Shown: positions 37,198 to 46,998, numbered from the stretch's first letter. The stretch is DNA of 64,000 nucleotides from Rossellomorea marisflavi (GCF_009806575.1 NZ_CP047095.1:3476001-3540000); one strand, 5' to 3'. Translations and numbers: made by a program. Notes: generated by a model from the sequence alone, not told the origin.

Positions 37198-37575
37198 GTG
37201 AGAGCACTACTTATCACCCTTCCCCTTGCCTCCCTCCTCTTCACCGGAGGCTGCGGCATCTTCAAAGAAGGGGAAGAACCGGCGGAACCGATTGTAGAGC
37301 AGGAGCTTCAGGAAGCCGAAGGGGTACTGTTCTATGAAAACCCGAAAGAGAAAAAAGCCCTCATCGTGGATGAATCATTTGATGAAAACGATTTGGACCT
37401 TCCATTAAAGGAACTGAAGAAAAAGTATGATCTATGGTATGTCACGATTAAAGAACCAGTGAAGCTTGAGGATCTCCCTTCTGGCTCACACGTGAAGATC
37501 CGCTATCAGGAGATGCTCGGGTCTGATCCGAAAGCGACCGTAGCCGAGGAAATCGAGGTCACGTCAGGCTCTTAA
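37198..37575 (+). CDS. Small lipoprotein of unknown function
   Basis: A 125-residue protein starting at GTG with TAGGAG ten bases upstream. The signal peptide ends in lipobox LFTGGC (Cys19), so it is lipid-anchored outside the membrane. The mature part is strongly acidic, with many E and D in residues 20-80, then a compact beta-rich segment (VTIKEPVKLEDLPSGSHVKI). The overall pattern suggests a DUF3221-like or OB-fold protein, but I do not recognise a family with certainty. Confidence 0.7.
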   Translation: MRALLITLPLASLLFTGGCGIFKEGEEPAEPIVEQELQEAEGVLFYENPKEKKALIVDESFDENDLDLPLKELKKKYDLWYVTIKEPVKLEDLPSGSHVKIRYQEMLGSDPKATVAEEIEVTSGS

Positions 37576-37654
37576 TAGCGTATACAAAATAAAACCTTCA
37601 TTCCTTTCTCAATTTTGGTATAATTTAACTAAAATTGAAAGGGGTGGAGGTTTT

Positions 37655-38527
37655 TTGCGTTTGTTCCAGATCCTAAAAAACTTCTTCATCTCCATTGCAG
37701 GAATCTGGCTGATCGGCGGACTTCCCGTCCTTCTCGCCGGCCTATCTGTCGGCTCGTTCCGGTGGAAAGAATATTGGACTACCATCCTTGATATCTTATC
37801 GGCTTTCACCCATCCTTCTCAGCTGAAATACACAATCATCGGCGGACAGAAGGAACGTGATCTCTTCCCCTATCTGTGGGAACCGATCCAGTACTCGCTT
37901 ACGATCCTGTTTGTGGCCTTTGCACTCGCCATCCTGGTTGCCCTTTGTCTCACCAACATGACGATGCTCTGTAACGAGCGCATACGAATGCGGATCAAAT
38001 TCACCTTCTACCTTCTCGAAACGCTTCCCGATCTGCTCATCATCCTGTGCGCACAATTCACCATGATCGCCTTCTACCATCAATTCGGAACCATTCCCAT
38101 CGGGATAGCAGCGACCGATGAGAGCAAGGTATATCTGCTTCCCATCGTGATCCTCGCGATCCTTCCCACTATCCACCTGTTCCGCTTATGCATGCTGATC
38201 TTTGAACAGGAGGAACGGAAGGACTATGTGCTCTTGGCACGATCGATCGGTCACGGCCCCTTTTTCGTCCTGGCCGTCCATATTCTCCGCAATGCCATCA
38301 TCTCGGTCTTCTTTCAATCAAAGAAAACGATGTGGTTCATGCTGTCGAATCTGTATGTTGTCGAGCTTCTTTTCAATATCCCGGGCATCACGCGTTTCCT
38401 GATGTCCACACTGGATCCTCGCCTATTCACCTTGGCCCTCTTCAGCATCTTCGTTCCCCTATTCATCTTCTACAATGCCGGGGAATATCTTCTGTCCCGC
38501 CATGCCAATAAGGGGGAAGCACTATGA
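37655..38527 (+). CDS. ABC transporter permease, OppB-like (first subunit of an orphan pair)
   Basis: A 290-residue permease starting at TTG with GGAGG close upstream. Six hydrophobic segments and a degenerate EAA-type loop (DYVLLARSIGHGPFF) place it in the peptide/nickel class, although sequence drift is larger than in the permease at 608. It overlaps the next permease by four bases. No ATPase or binding protein adjoins the pair, so these must come from elsewhere. The substrate is unknown. Confidence 0.82.
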   Translation: MRLFQILKNFFISIAGIWLIGGLPVLLAGLSVGSFRWKEYWTTILDILSAFTHPSQLKYTIIGGQKERDLFPYLWEPIQYSLTILFVAFALAILVALCLTNMTMLCNERIRMRIKFTFYLLETLPDLLIILCAQFTMIAFYHQFGTIPIGIAATDESKVYLLPIVILAILPTIHLFRLCMLIFEQEERKDYVLLARSIGHGPFFVLAVHILRNAIISVFFQSKKTMWFMLSNLYVVELLFNIPGITRFLMSTLDPRLFTLALFSIFVPLFIFYNAGEYLLSRHANKGEAL

Positions 38528-39531
38528 ACCGTTCATTATGGAAAGATCCCTTTTTCCTTACAGGTTTCCTCTATCTGGCCGTCCTGATTTTGGCGAGTTT
38601 TTCTTATTATCTAATTTGGGATAATGAAATCCGGAGTCTGTATTTTATCACTATGGAAGATGGGAGCATGGCAGGAGCCCCGCTCCCACCCATGTGGTCC
38701 TACCCGTTCGGGACCGACGCCCTCGGACTCGACATGCTGGGGAAAATCCTGATCGGGGCAAAGTACACCATCCTGGCTGCCATCGTTATTGCGGCTTTAA
38801 GGGTCGCGATTTCCCTGCCGATCGGGTTCATCATCGCCGTCTATTTCAAGCCATTTAAACGCTCTATCAACGGGGTGATCGACTCGTTTCATTACATCCC
38901 CTTGGCAATCCTTGCGTATTATTTCCTTCATCCGATTCTTTGGATGCCGTTTGAAGGGTTCTCCACTTCCCTTTATGAACGTTTGGCGATTGAGGTGCTC
39001 ATTCTTACCCTCTTGATCGTCCCAATCCTTTCTTCGTTATTGGGGAATGAAATAGCGAAGATCCACCGGGAAGAATTCATCCTCAGCGCCACGGTGCTAG
39101 GGGCAGGAAAGTTCAGGATCATGGTGAAGCATATCCTGCCTCTGATGAAAGCCAAACTTGTTCTCATCTTCGGACAGCAGATTCAGCAAACCCTGATTCT
39201 GTTCATCCATCTTGGTTTGTTGACATTATTCCTGGGAGGCACGTTCGTAGACTATTCCATGGTGCCTGATCCACCATCTTCCGTCACCTTGGAATGGTCC
39301 GGGCTCATCGGGGATTCCTTCCGTTTCCTCTACACTGCACCGTGGATCCCCCTTACGCCCATCCTGTTCTTTGCGAGCGTCATCCTGGCCGTTTCCCTCA
39401 TGATGGAGGGATATGTGCGCGCTACATCAGGGTATTCATATTACAAAAAGAGATTCAAGGACCGCTATGAATCTGCTAAACTCAAGGAAACCAGCCTACA
39501 CAAAAGCGACTTTAAGCGCATGGATGTATAG
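38524..39531 (+). CDS. ABC transporter permease, OppC-like (second subunit of an orphan pair)
   Basis: A 335-residue permease with an N-terminal span, the family turn GTDALGLDMLGKILIGAKYT, and an EAA-type loop (EEFILSATVLGAGKFR). It is translationally coupled to the preceding permease. It is related to the partial permease at 63087-64000, which shares the LGGxxF-like loop, the long C-terminal hydrophobic hairpin and the insert before the last span. The missing ATPase suggests sharing with another Opp-type system. Confidence 0.85.
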   Translation: MNRSLWKDPFFLTGFLYLAVLILASFSYYLIWDNEIRSLYFITMEDGSMAGAPLPPMWSYPFGTDALGLDMLGKILIGAKYTILAAIVIAALRVAISLPIGFIIAVYFKPFKRSINGVIDSFHYIPLAILAYYFLHPILWMPFEGFSTSLYERLAIEVLILTLLIVPILSSLLGNEIAKIHREEFILSATVLGAGKFRIMVKHILPLMKAKLVLIFGQQIQQTLILFIHLGLLTLFLGGTFVDYSMVPDPPSSVTLEWSGLIGDSFRFLYTAPWIPLTPILFFASVILAVSLMMEGYVRATSGYSYYKKRFKDRYESAKLKETSLHKSDFKRMDV

Positions 39532-39542
39532 AAAGGGGACCG

Positions 39543-40054
39543 ATGATGGAAACCATTGAATTAAGGGAACTTCGGGAAACAGACTGGCAGGCGGTGCACC
39601 GGTACGCTTCCATGGAAATCGTCAGTCGGCATCAGCCTTGGGGACCGAACAGCGAGGAAGAGACCCGGCAGTATGTGGATGAGGTTCTGCGGGATGCAGC
39701 GAAGAAAGACCGGACGCGTTTTACCTTTGCCGTCATTCTGGAAGGTGAGCTGATCGGATGCGGGGAGCTTACCATTTGTGACCGCTCCAACCTTACTGGG
39801 GAAATCGGCTACATCCTCCACCCGAGCACTGGGGGAAAGGGATTGCGACCCTCCTGGCCAAGAAGCTATTGAACATCGGCTTCCACGAACATGGTCTGCA
39901 CCGAATTCAAGCAACCTGTGATCCGACCAATGCCGGCTCCTTGAGGGTGTTGGAGAAATGCGGAATGACACGTGAGGGCAGAATAAGGGATCATCTTAAG
40001 ATGAATGACGGATGGCGGGATTCACTTCTATTCGGCAAGCTGGAGCACGAATAA
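39543..40054 (+). pseudogene. GNAT N-acetyltransferase (RimJ-like), frameshifted
   Basis: An acetyltransferase of about 170 residues after repair. The first frame reaches EIGYILHPSTGGKG at about 39842 and stops; the other frame continues with IATLLAKKLL and then NIGFHEHGLHRIQATCDPTN to 40054, the expected acetyl-CoA loop and C-terminal half. One extra G in GGGGGAAAGGG at 39831-39841 restores a single frame. A base-calling deletion is likely. It follows the permease gene by 11 bases. Confidence 0.83.
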
Positions 40055-40085
40055 GGCTGCGCACCCATGGGTGCACAGCCTTTTA
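40053..40085. terminator. Bidirectional terminator between GNAT and oxygenase genes
   Basis: AAGGCTGCGCACCC pairs with GGGTGCACAGCCTT around ATG, ending in T4. It separates convergent genes. Confidence 0.82.
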
Positions 40086-40098
40086 TTCTTCTATACGA

Positions 40099-40752
40099 TC
40101 AATCGATCCGCTGCCTTCTCATCCACTGGGTAGCGGCCCATTTGTCACCGATGATGACGGGGCCCCCACCGTGAAGGGTCATGTCATTGAGCTCCTGGTT
40201 ATCATAGAAGTACTCGAAGTAGACCGCCATCCCTTTTTGCGGAGACACGGAAAGGTTCAGTTTAGGAAAATACGTTTCTCCCCCTTGTTCCACATCGTTC
40301 AAATACATCACAAGGGTACTGATCCGAGGGTTCTTCACCGGTCTTGATGAAGAGAAAAAGTCAAAGTGGGCCTTGTATTCCTGGCCGATTTGATAATTGA
40401 GGATCTGTAATCCTTCTCCGTGGCTTTCAGGGATGTTCATGATCTGGGACACGCGTCTTGACACCCGTGAGACCACTTCATTCTCCCCTTCTTCAAGGAA
40501 CGTACTGCTGCTCGTGCGGATTTGATCCACTTCACGGACCTTCCCGATCTTGGACCTGTCCATCCGGTCCTTCGATACGTTGATGAGTTCATCGCATTCT
40601 TCATGGCTCAGGACGTTCCCGAGGATGACGACAAGCGGCTCTTCTACTCTGGCAATAATGGAAATCTCTCTGTCTTCTGTTACGATCTTATTCCCTACAT
40701 GAGGGAAGATCGTCTGTTCTTTAACCCCTATTTCCTTTGTGTGCATGATCAT
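40099..40752 (-). CDS. 2-oxoglutarate/Fe(II) oxygenase, prolyl 4-hydroxylase-like
   Basis: A 217-residue double-stranded beta-helix oxygenase. The iron ligands are His129 and Asp131 (YKAHFDFF) and His194 (MTLHGGGP), and Lys204 (IGDKW) would bind 2-oxoglutarate. It resembles the small prolyl-4-hydroxylase-like protein characterised in Bacillus anthracis, which acts on proline-rich or collagen-like sequences. A cre-like site lies upstream. The target is not known; candidates are a surface repeat protein or EF-Tu. Confidence 0.9.
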   Translation of the reverse strand: MIMHTKEIGVKEQTIFPHVGNKIVTEDREISIIARVEEPLVVILGNVLSHEECDELINVSKDRMDRSKIGKVREVDQIRTSSSTFLEEGENEVVSRVSRRVSQIMNIPESHGEGLQILNYQIGQEYKAHFDFFSSSRPVKNPRISTLVMYLNDVEQGGETYFPKLNLSVSPQKGMAVYFEYFYDNQELNDMTLHGGGPVIIGDKWAATQWMRRQRID

Positions 40753-40797
40753 CGTTCTCCCTATTCAAATTTCACAAAGACGGCACGCCGCTTTACT

Positions 40798-40811
40798 TAA
40801 AAGCGCTTTCA
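40798..40811 (-). promoter_or_regulatory. cre-like site upstream of the prolyl hydroxylase gene
   Basis: TAAAAGCGCTTTCA differs at one position from the palindromic cre TGAAAGCGCTTTCA. It is about 46 bases upstream of the gene start. Two small hairpins follow (40804-40828 and 40840-40856). Confidence 0.5.
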
Positions 40812-40985
40812 ATCCCAAGTTGAAAGCAGGCCTCGATTCCCTCTGTACAAGAGGGTAGAGATTAACTTTATTTTACTTCTATCGAAAGATTATGACTATG
40901 GTTTTCTTTTAAATATAATGTCGGTTTTCGGAATTGCTCATGAAGTTGTAACATTTCGATTTAAAAAAGCATGGGGGACCCATGC

Positions 40986-41201
40986 TCATTCTTTACACTC
41001 ACCACTCCACTCGCCAAACCATCCGCCTTCTTTTTCAATACTCGGTAATTTGTCGCTGCTGTAACAAGCATCGGCGAAGGCATCTATTTCCTTATGGACC
41101 GTATAACTGTGGAAAAAGGCATTTCCCATGAAAAAGAAGATACCCATGGAAAGGACCAATCCCCATTTCTTATCCATTCTCCACTTAGTTGATTCGATCA
41201 C
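40986..41201 (-). CDS. Small membrane-anchored protein of unknown function
   Basis: A roughly 71-residue protein with one hydrophobic segment (GLVLSMGIFFFMGNAFF) and an outer tail with two cysteines and several Trp/Gly (GGWFGEWSGECKE). The start is uncertain: GTG 41201 has AAGGGG six bases upstream, ATG 41207 overlaps that site, and ATG 41177 has GTGGAGA immediately before it. I do not recognise the family. It lies between the oxygenase and kdp genes and shows no sign of linkage to either. Confidence 0.5.
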   Translation of the reverse strand: MIESTKWRMDKKWGLVLSMGIFFFMGNAFFHSYTVHKEIDAFADACYSSDKLPSIEKEGGWFGEWSGECKE

Positions 41202-41263
41202 AACCATCCCCTTAATTATGGATATTTATCCCATTGTAACATAATGGTACCGCCTCGGAAACA

Positions 41264-42382
41264 TTATCTTCCATCTGCCACGATGTGAATATCCATGTTG
41301 GAGGACTCCCTCATGATGCGATTGATGATGGACCCTTTGCGGATTTCCTCCCAACGCGACCGTGCGGATTGGCCTAGCAGGATCTGGGTGACGTTGTGTC
41401 GGAAGGCTACATCTATAATGACGGTCGCTGCGTGTCGTTTCCCTCCATCTTCCACGATCATGATGGCTCCGAATTGATTGGCAAGGGTATGCCACTCCTC
41501 GATTTTCTTTTTCTGTTGTGGCGAGAGGGTACTGGCTTCAACGACTGTGAGGATGACCAATTCTGCCTTTAAACGATCCGCCATTCTCCAGCCCCTTCTG
41601 ATGAGTTTTTCTGCTGTCGGACCATAGTGAACGCAGACCAGGATCCGTTCATGGACGCCGGTCGGAGCGCTCCCCCCTTTCATCCTTCCGTCTACATCAT
41701 CTGCAAGCTCTCGAAGAGACAGTTCTCTCAGTGCTGATAGATTAGAAGAAGTAAAGAAGTTCGACAGGCTTTGTTCGATTTTCTGCGGGGGATAGATCCT
41801 GCCTTCCTTCATGCGCTTCCTGAGCGTCTCAGGCGTGATATCGATGAGCTGGATTTCCGCCGCCTGCTGAATGAAGGTGTCCGGCACCCTCTCCCGGACC
41901 GTGATGCCTGTGATTCTCTGAACGATGTCGTTCACACTTTCAAGATGCTGAATGTTCATGGCGGACCATACATCGATCCCTGCCTGAAGGATTTCTTCCA
42001 CATCCTGATACCGTTTCACATGCCTCGCACCCGGGACGTTCGAATGAGCCAACTCATCGATGAGGACGATTTCCGGCTTACGCTCCTTGATCCGGGTGAC
42101 GTCCAGTTCGTGGAACACTTTCCCTTTATAATGTACTTGCTTAAGCGGTACCTGCTCCAGGCCCCCGATGACGTCAGCCGTTTCCTTGCGGCCATGGGTT
42201 TCGATAAGGCCGATGACTACATCCCTTCCGTCATGCCTCCACTGGGCAGCATCCTGGAGCATCTTGAACGTCTTCCCCACACCGGGTGCGGCTCCCACAT
42301 AAAGCTTCAATCTTCCCAGGGTGGAGCGGTGGATCTCCTCAAGGAATTCCTCCGGTCTCTTCTTCCTGAAATATGGATTCAT
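41264..42382 (-). CDS. kdpD: KdpD sensory domain protein without kinase module
   Basis: A 372-residue cytosolic protein equal to the N-terminal part of KdpD only. The KdpD domain spans about 1-215 with Walker A-like GAAPGVGKT and Walker B-like IVLIDELAHSN; a USP domain (about 245-370, GQSARSRW) follows. The four spans, GAF and histidine-kinase domains of full KdpD are absent, and no kdpE response regulator is next to it. In Staphylococcus aureus the KdpD USP domain binds c-di-AMP. GGAGGG precedes the ATG. It is the last gene of the kdp operon, 22 bases after kdpC. Confidence 0.92.
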   Translation of the reverse strand: MNPYFRKKRPEEFLEEIHRSTLGRLKLYVGAAPGVGKTFKMLQDAAQWRHDGRDVVIGLIETHGRKETADVIGGLEQVPLKQVHYKGKVFHELDVTRIKERKPEIVLIDELAHSNVPGARHVKRYQDVEEILQAGIDVWSAMNIQHLESVNDIVQRITGITVRERVPDTFIQQAAEIQLIDITPETLRKRMKEGRIYPPQKIEQSLSNFFTSSNLSALRELSLRELADDVDGRMKGGSAPTGVHERILVCVHYGPTAEKLIRRGWRMADRLKAELVILTVVEASTLSPQQKKKIEEWHTLANQFGAIMIVEDGGKRHAATVIIDVAFRHNVTQILLGQSARSRWEEIRKGSIINRIMRESSNMDIHIVADGR

Positions 42383-42404
42383 ACGCTTCCCTCCATCAGG
42401 ATGG

Positions 42405-42974
42405 TCATTCCTTTTTCAGTGCCAGGTTCAACAAGAGCACGTTCACCCTCCTCTCTCCCAGGAACCCCCACTCTTTTCCTTCTGTGTGATCATCTATCAG
42501 CTCTTTAAGCCTGCTTTTGGATATGGATGTAGCTTCCGCGATACGATCAACCTGGGCCAGGGCCGCTTCCGGACTGATATGGGGGTCAAGGCCCGATCCG
42601 GAATCGGTCATAAGATCCATCGGGACCTGATTGAGCGGCACGCCTGGATTTTCCTTTTTCCATTCTTGCAGGGTCCCCTCTACCCGCTTGATCAGTTCCG
42701 GATTGGAAGGAGCATAGTTGTTGGAGCCCGATGCGGCTGCATCATATTCAATAGCCGATACCCGGCCATGAAACAATGCGGGATCTTGAACGTTTTGGCC
42801 GATGAGCGCAGAGCCCACCGGGTGGCCGTTTTCATAAATCAGGCTTCCATTCGCCCTTTCAGGCATCAAGAGTTTAGAAATCCCCGTCGTAGCAAGGGGA
42901 TAGAGAAGCCCCCCAAGGATCATCGTCATGATGCTGACCCGTATGATCGGGCCAGCCAATCGTTGTTCTACCAT
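42405..42974 (-). CDS. kdpC: Potassium-transporting ATPase subunit C
   Basis: A 189-residue single-span subunit that stabilises the KdpFABC complex and affects ATP affinity. The N-terminal span (IIRVSIMTMILGGLLYPLAT) and the conserved GSALIGQN, YAPSNPEL, DSGSGLDPHISPEAA and HTEGKEWGFLGERRVNVLLLN motifs are all present. Length matches the family. It lies between kdpB and kdpD in the operon. Confidence 0.95.
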   Translation of the reverse strand: MVEQRLAGPIIRVSIMTMILGGLLYPLATTGISKLLMPERANGSLIYENGHPVGSALIGQNVQDPALFHGRVSAIEYDAAASGSNNYAPSNPELIKRVEGTLQEWKKENPGVPLNQVPMDLMTDSGSGLDPHISPEAALAQVDRIAEATSISKSRLKELIDDHTEGKEWGFLGERRVNVLLLNLALKKE

Positions 42975-42998
42975 TTTTCACGCCTTCTTCCGAATAGA

Positions 42999-45083
42999 TT
43001 AGATTACGAGGGACATCATCAAGTCGATTACTTTTATTCCGGCAAATGGGGCCAGCATCCCACCGATTCCATAGATCAGCAGATTCCGTCTTAAAAGGAT
43101 ATCCGAGCGCACCGGCTTATACGCCACCCCTTTCATGGCCAAGGGCACGAGAAGGGGAATGATGATGGCATTGAAGATCAGGGCTGACAGGATGGCTGTG
43201 ACGGGAGACGATAGCTTCATGATATTCAGTGCTTCCATCTCCGGGATGGCCGTCATGAACATGGCCGGTATGATGGCAAAATATTTGGCCACATCATTGG
43301 CGATGCTGAAGGTCGTCAAGGCTCCCCTTGTCATGAGCAGCTGTTTGCCGATGGAAACCACTTCGATGATCTTCGTCGGGTCAGAGTCCAGATCCACCAT
43401 ATTGGCCGCTTCTTTCGCCGCCGTGGTCCCGCTGTTCATGGCGAGTCCGACATCGGCCTGGGCGAGGGCAGGCGCATCATTCGTCCCGTCCCCGGTCATG
43501 GCGACCAACTTGCCCTGTGACTGTTCAAACCGGATCACCTCGATCTTATCTTCCGGTTTACACTCGGCAATGAACTCATCCACTCCCGCTTCCCTGGCGA
43601 TCGTTGCCGCCGTCAGCGGGTTATCCCCCGTACACATCACAGTCTTGATCCCCATCTTCCTCAGCTGCTCGAATCGCTCCTTCATACCAGGCTTCACGGT
43701 ATCTTTCAAATAGATCAGTCCGTAAATCCGATCATCCATGGCAACGGCAAGGGGAGTCCCCCCTTCCCCGGCTATGGCTGTCGATTTCGCCTCCAAATCG
43801 GCTGGGATGGATCCACCTTGGGATTTCACCCAGGCCTTCACCGCATCGACGGCTCCTTTTCTTACCCTACGGCCGTCAGGAAGATCCAACCCGCTCATCC
43901 TCGTCTCAGCCTTGAAGTCGATGAATGTACCACCTGTGACCTCGGGGATGACGACTCCTCTTCCCTTCAAGAGCTCCAGCACCGACCGTCCCTCTGGCGT
44001 CTCATCTTTCAGGGAACTCATTCCTGCCCAGTAAGGAAGCTCTTCTTCCCCTTCCCCAGTCGGAATGATATCACTTGCCATCCGGTTCCCGAATGTGATC
44101 GTCCCTGTTTTATCAAGGATGATGGTGTTGATATCCCCGGCTGCTTCCACCGCCTTTCCGGACATGGCCAGCACATTGAACTGTGTGACCCGGTCCATCC
44201 CGGCGATTCCGATGGCCGATAACAGCCCGCCGATCGTCGTCGGGATCAGGCATACGAGCAGGGCAATGAGGACTGCGGTATCTATCTGGAACCCAAGGTA
44301 GTTCGTGAAGAACGGGAGGGTCATCACCACGAACAGGAAGATCAATGTCAAACTGGTCAGGACGGTATTCAAGGCAATTTCATTTGGTGTCTTTTGACGC
44401 TCGGCCCCTTCTACAAGGGAAATCATCCGGTCCAGGAAGGATTCTCCCGGGTTGCTCGTAATCCGGATGGTGATGCTATCACTGACGACCCTCGTTCCTC
44501 CCGTTACGGAGTTGAAGTCCCCGCCTGCTTCCTTCATCACGGGAGCTGACTCCCCGGTAATGGCGGATTCATCCACCGATGCGATGCCTTTGATCACTTC
44601 TCCGTCCCCAGGTATCCATTCCCCTTGGGATACAATGACAATATCGTCGACTTTCAGTTTGTCAGAAGGCATGTGGCGGATCGATCCGTCCTTCATCCTG
44701 ACGTTAGCGATCATCTCCTGCTTGGACTTCTTCAATGCCCCGGCCTGGGCCTTCCCCCTCCCTTCGGCCAACGCCTCGGCAAAGTTGGCGAACAAAACCG
44801 TAAAAAGCAGGATGAGTGCGACCGAGAGAGAGAACCATGTTCCCGTCCCTCCTGGGCTTTGTGGTAAAAACACCTGGATGAAGGAAATGAAGAACCCAAT
44901 TTCCACTACGAACATGATGGGATTCTTGACCATCCTTCTAGGGTCCAGCTTCATGATTGATTCTTTCAGTGCGTTCCATAGTAACGATGAGTCCTTGCTA
45001 TTCTTATCAACAGAAGGCGACGGCACCTCTCTTACCGGTGAGATGATGTCCTCCTCCTGATCCTTCAACAAATGGTTTCCCAT
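42999..45083 (-). CDS. kdpB: Potassium-transporting P-type ATPase subunit B
   Basis: A 694-residue P-type ATPase that phosphorylates itself to drive high-affinity K+ uptake. The phosphorylated Asp324 sits in DKTGTIT; also present are the TGES loop (ITGESAPV), the hinge ([18 protein letters not shown]) and the span-4 PTTIG motif typical of KdpB. It lies between kdpA and kdpC with short gaps (16 and 24 bases). Confidence 0.96.
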   Translation of the reverse strand: MGNHLLKDQEEDIISPVREVPSPSVDKNSKDSSLLWNALKESIMKLDPRRMVKNPIMFVVEIGFFISFIQVFLPQSPGGTGTWFSLSVALILLFTVLFANFAEALAEGRGKAQAGALKKSKQEMIANVRMKDGSIRHMPSDKLKVDDIVIVSQGEWIPGDGEVIKGIASVDESAITGESAPVMKEAGGDFNSVTGGTRVVSDSITIRITSNPGESFLDRMISLVEGAERQKTPNEIALNTVLTSLTLIFLFVVMTLPFFTNYLGFQIDTAVLIALLVCLIPTTIGGLLSAIGIAGMDRVTQFNVLAMSGKAVEAAGDINTIILDKTGTITFGNRMASDIIPTGEGEEELPYWAGMSSLKDETPEGRSVLELLKGRGVVIPEVTGGTFIDFKAETRMSGLDLPDGRRVRKGAVDAVKAWVKSQGGSIPADLEAKSTAIAGEGGTPLAVAMDDRIYGLIYLKDTVKPGMKERFEQLRKMGIKTVMCTGDNPLTAATIAREAGVDEFIAECKPEDKIEVIRFEQSQGKLVAMTGDGTNDAPALAQADVGLAMNSGTTAAKEAANMVDLDSDPTKIIEVVSIGKQLLMTRGALTTFSIANDVAKYFAIIPAMFMTAIPEMEALNIMKLSSPVTAILSALIFNAIIIPLLVPLAMKGVAYKPVRSDILLRRNLLIYGIGGMLAPFAGIKVIDLMMSLVI

Positions 45084-45099
45084 TTCTTATCCCTCCAGC

Positions 45100-46767
45100 T
45101 TATAGTGTTAAATATTCTGCAACAGGTCCCAGCACGAGGACCGGGAAGAACGTCAGCGCTCCCACGATCATGATCGTCCCCACGAAGATGGTGCCGAATA
45201 GGGGAGAATCTGTACGGAAGGTTCCGATGCTTTCCGGAACAAGCCGCTTCTTGGCCAGGGATGCAGCGACAGCGAGCATGGTAATGACTCCGAAGTACCG
45301 CCCGATGAACATGACGATCCCCGTGGAAATGTTCCAAAATGGCGTGGCATCCCCCAGGCCTTCAAACCCTGATCCATTGTTGGCTGCAGACGACGTGAAT
45401 TCATACATGACTTGCGTCAGTCCGTGGAACCCTTGATTGGAGATGGCATCCGTCCCTGCATGGACATAAAGGGCGATGGCCGATGCACCAAGTATGAGGA
45501 GCGGTTGGATCAGCATGGTGACGGCTATGAGCTTCATCTCGCGGGCTTCGATCTTCTTACCAAGAAACTCCGGAGTCCTGCCTATCATCAATCCCGATAG
45601 GAAAACGGCGATCAGGACATACATGATGACATTGAGGAACCCGGCACCCACACCACCGAATACGGCATTGAGGAGCATATTGGACAGAGCCAGCATCCCG
45701 CTCAAAGGCGTAAGCGTATCATGCATGGTATTGACCGCACCCGTTTCCGAAGCCGTCGTCACCATGGCATACAGGATCGACTCCCCGGGACCAAACCGGA
45801 CTTCCTTCCCTTCCATGCTCGCCCCATTGATTCCGAGAGCATTCAATGCCGGGTTTCCATGCGATTCCGCCACCATTGACAGGGAGAGCATGACAACGAA
45901 CATCATCATCATCGAGACGAATAAGAGGCGTCCTTGCTTCTCATTCCCGATCATCCTTCCATACGCGAAGGGAATCGCCGTAGGCAGAAGGAACATCAAA
46001 AGGATCTGGAGCATATTGCTGAACGACCCCGGATTCTCAAAAGGATGAGCCGAGTTGACTCCAAAGAATCCACCACCGTTGTTCCCGAGCTCCTTGATCG
46101 ATAAGAATGAGCCTACGGGACCCCGTGCAATCTCCTGACTCCCACCATCCACGGTCTGCACGGTAACAGATGGTGAAAGCGTCTGTGGTACCCCAAGGGC
46201 CACGAAGATCAAGCCGGTGATGAACGCTAGGGGCAATAGCACCCTGGTGATGGAACGGATGAAATCAACGAAGAAATTCCCCGCCCCCTTTCCGGCTAAC
46301 AACCGGATAAAGGCCATCACCCCGCTCAACGCGGTTGCAGGTGCAGCGAACATCATGAAGAGAACGCCCGCCATCTGGGCGAGATACGACAAACCGGTTT
46401 CACCGCTGTAGTGTTGAAGATTGGTATTCGTCATGAAGCTGATGGCCGTATTGAAAGCAAGGGACGCATCCATCCCTTTGATCCCTGCCGGATTCAGGGG
46501 AAGTACCCCCTGAAGTCTGAAAACCAGGTACACGAGCGCGATCATGAATACGTTCGTCAGAAGCAGGGAAGCAGCATACCTCTTCCAAGTCTGATTGATC
46601 GCCCGGACACCGCCGAGCCGGAAGAGGATGTTCTCTGCCGGGAGGAATACCCGGTCAAGGCGCGTCCGCTCCGTATTGAATGCCTGTGCTAGATAGAGCC
46701 CTACAGGCTTTGCCAATAGAATGACAATGAACATGATAAGTACAACTGAACCAATCGTGGAAACCAC
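45100..46767 (-). CDS. kdpA: Potassium-transporting ATPase subunit A
   Basis: A 555-residue channel-like subunit with about ten spans and four K+-selectivity segments (for example TNTNLQHYSGE, ELGNNGGGFFGVNSAHPFENP and TETGAVNTMHDTLTPL). The start is GTG 46767, with AAGGA just upstream. It is preceded by kdpF and followed by kdpB. Sequence and length fit the family fully. Confidence 0.96.
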   Translation of the reverse strand: MVSTIGSVVLIMFIVILLAKPVGLYLAQAFNTERTRLDRVFLPAENILFRLGGVRAINQTWKRYAASLLLTNVFMIALVYLVFRLQGVLPLNPAGIKGMDASLAFNTAISFMTNTNLQHYSGETGLSYLAQMAGVLFMMFAAPATALSGVMAFIRLLAGKGAGNFFVDFIRSITRVLLPLAFITGLIFVALGVPQTLSPSVTVQTVDGGSQEIARGPVGSFLSIKELGNNGGGFFGVNSAHPFENPGSFSNMLQILLMFLLPTAIPFAYGRMIGNEKQGRLLFVSMMMMFVVMLSLSMVAESHGNPALNALGINGASMEGKEVRFGPGESILYAMVTTASETGAVNTMHDTLTPLSGMLALSNMLLNAVFGGVGAGFLNVIMYVLIAVFLSGLMIGRTPEFLGKKIEAREMKLIAVTMLIQPLLILGASAIALYVHAGTDAISNQGFHGLTQVMYEFTSSAANNGSGFEGLGDATPFWNISTGIVMFIGRYFGVITMLAVAASLAKKRLVPESIGTFRTDSPLFGTIFVGTIMIVGALTFFPVLVLGPVAEYLTL

Positions 46768-46783
46768 TTTCCTTCACCCCATA

Positions 46784-46858
46784 TCAAAATTTCTCTGGAT
46801 TTAGCAACACATAACACAGATAGAACACCAGGATCAGAGCGATCGCCAACATCATCAT
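46784..46858 (-). CDS. kdpF: Potassium-transporting ATPase subunit F
   Basis: A 24-residue peptide (one membrane span, MMMLAIALILVFYLCYVLLN then PEKF) matching KdpF, the small stabilising subunit, with the conserved LLNPE(K/R)F end. It is too short for most gene finders. It overlaps the upstream small gene by four bases and lies 16 bases before kdpA. Confidence 0.88.
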   Translation of the reverse strand: MMMLAIALILVFYLCYVLLNPEKF

Positions 46859-46965
46859 TTCTCTTCATCCTTTCCCGGTTCCACAATGGACCCGGACCAT
46901 TTCAATAGTCCTGCCATCGCCAAGGTAAGTACGCCCGTGATGACCATCATCCACACATCCCCCAT
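46855..46965 (-). CDS. 36-residue single-span protein at the head of the kdp operon
   Basis: AAAGGAGG lies eight bases before ATG 46965, one of the best ribosome binding sites in the window. The product starts MGDVWMMVITGVLTLAMAGLL, a membrane span, and ends in a charged tail (KWSGSIVEPGKDEEK). Its stop overlaps the kdpF start (ATGA), so it is coupled to kdpF. I know of no assigned function; an additional Kdp accessory peptide is plausible. A longer open frame to 47076 passes through the terminator and is not real. Confidence 0.75.
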   Translation of the reverse strand: MGDVWMMVITGVLTLAMAGLLKWSGSIVEPGKDEEK

Positions 46966-46998
46966 CTTGATTCCTCCTTTACTTTTTGGCCCAGACCG

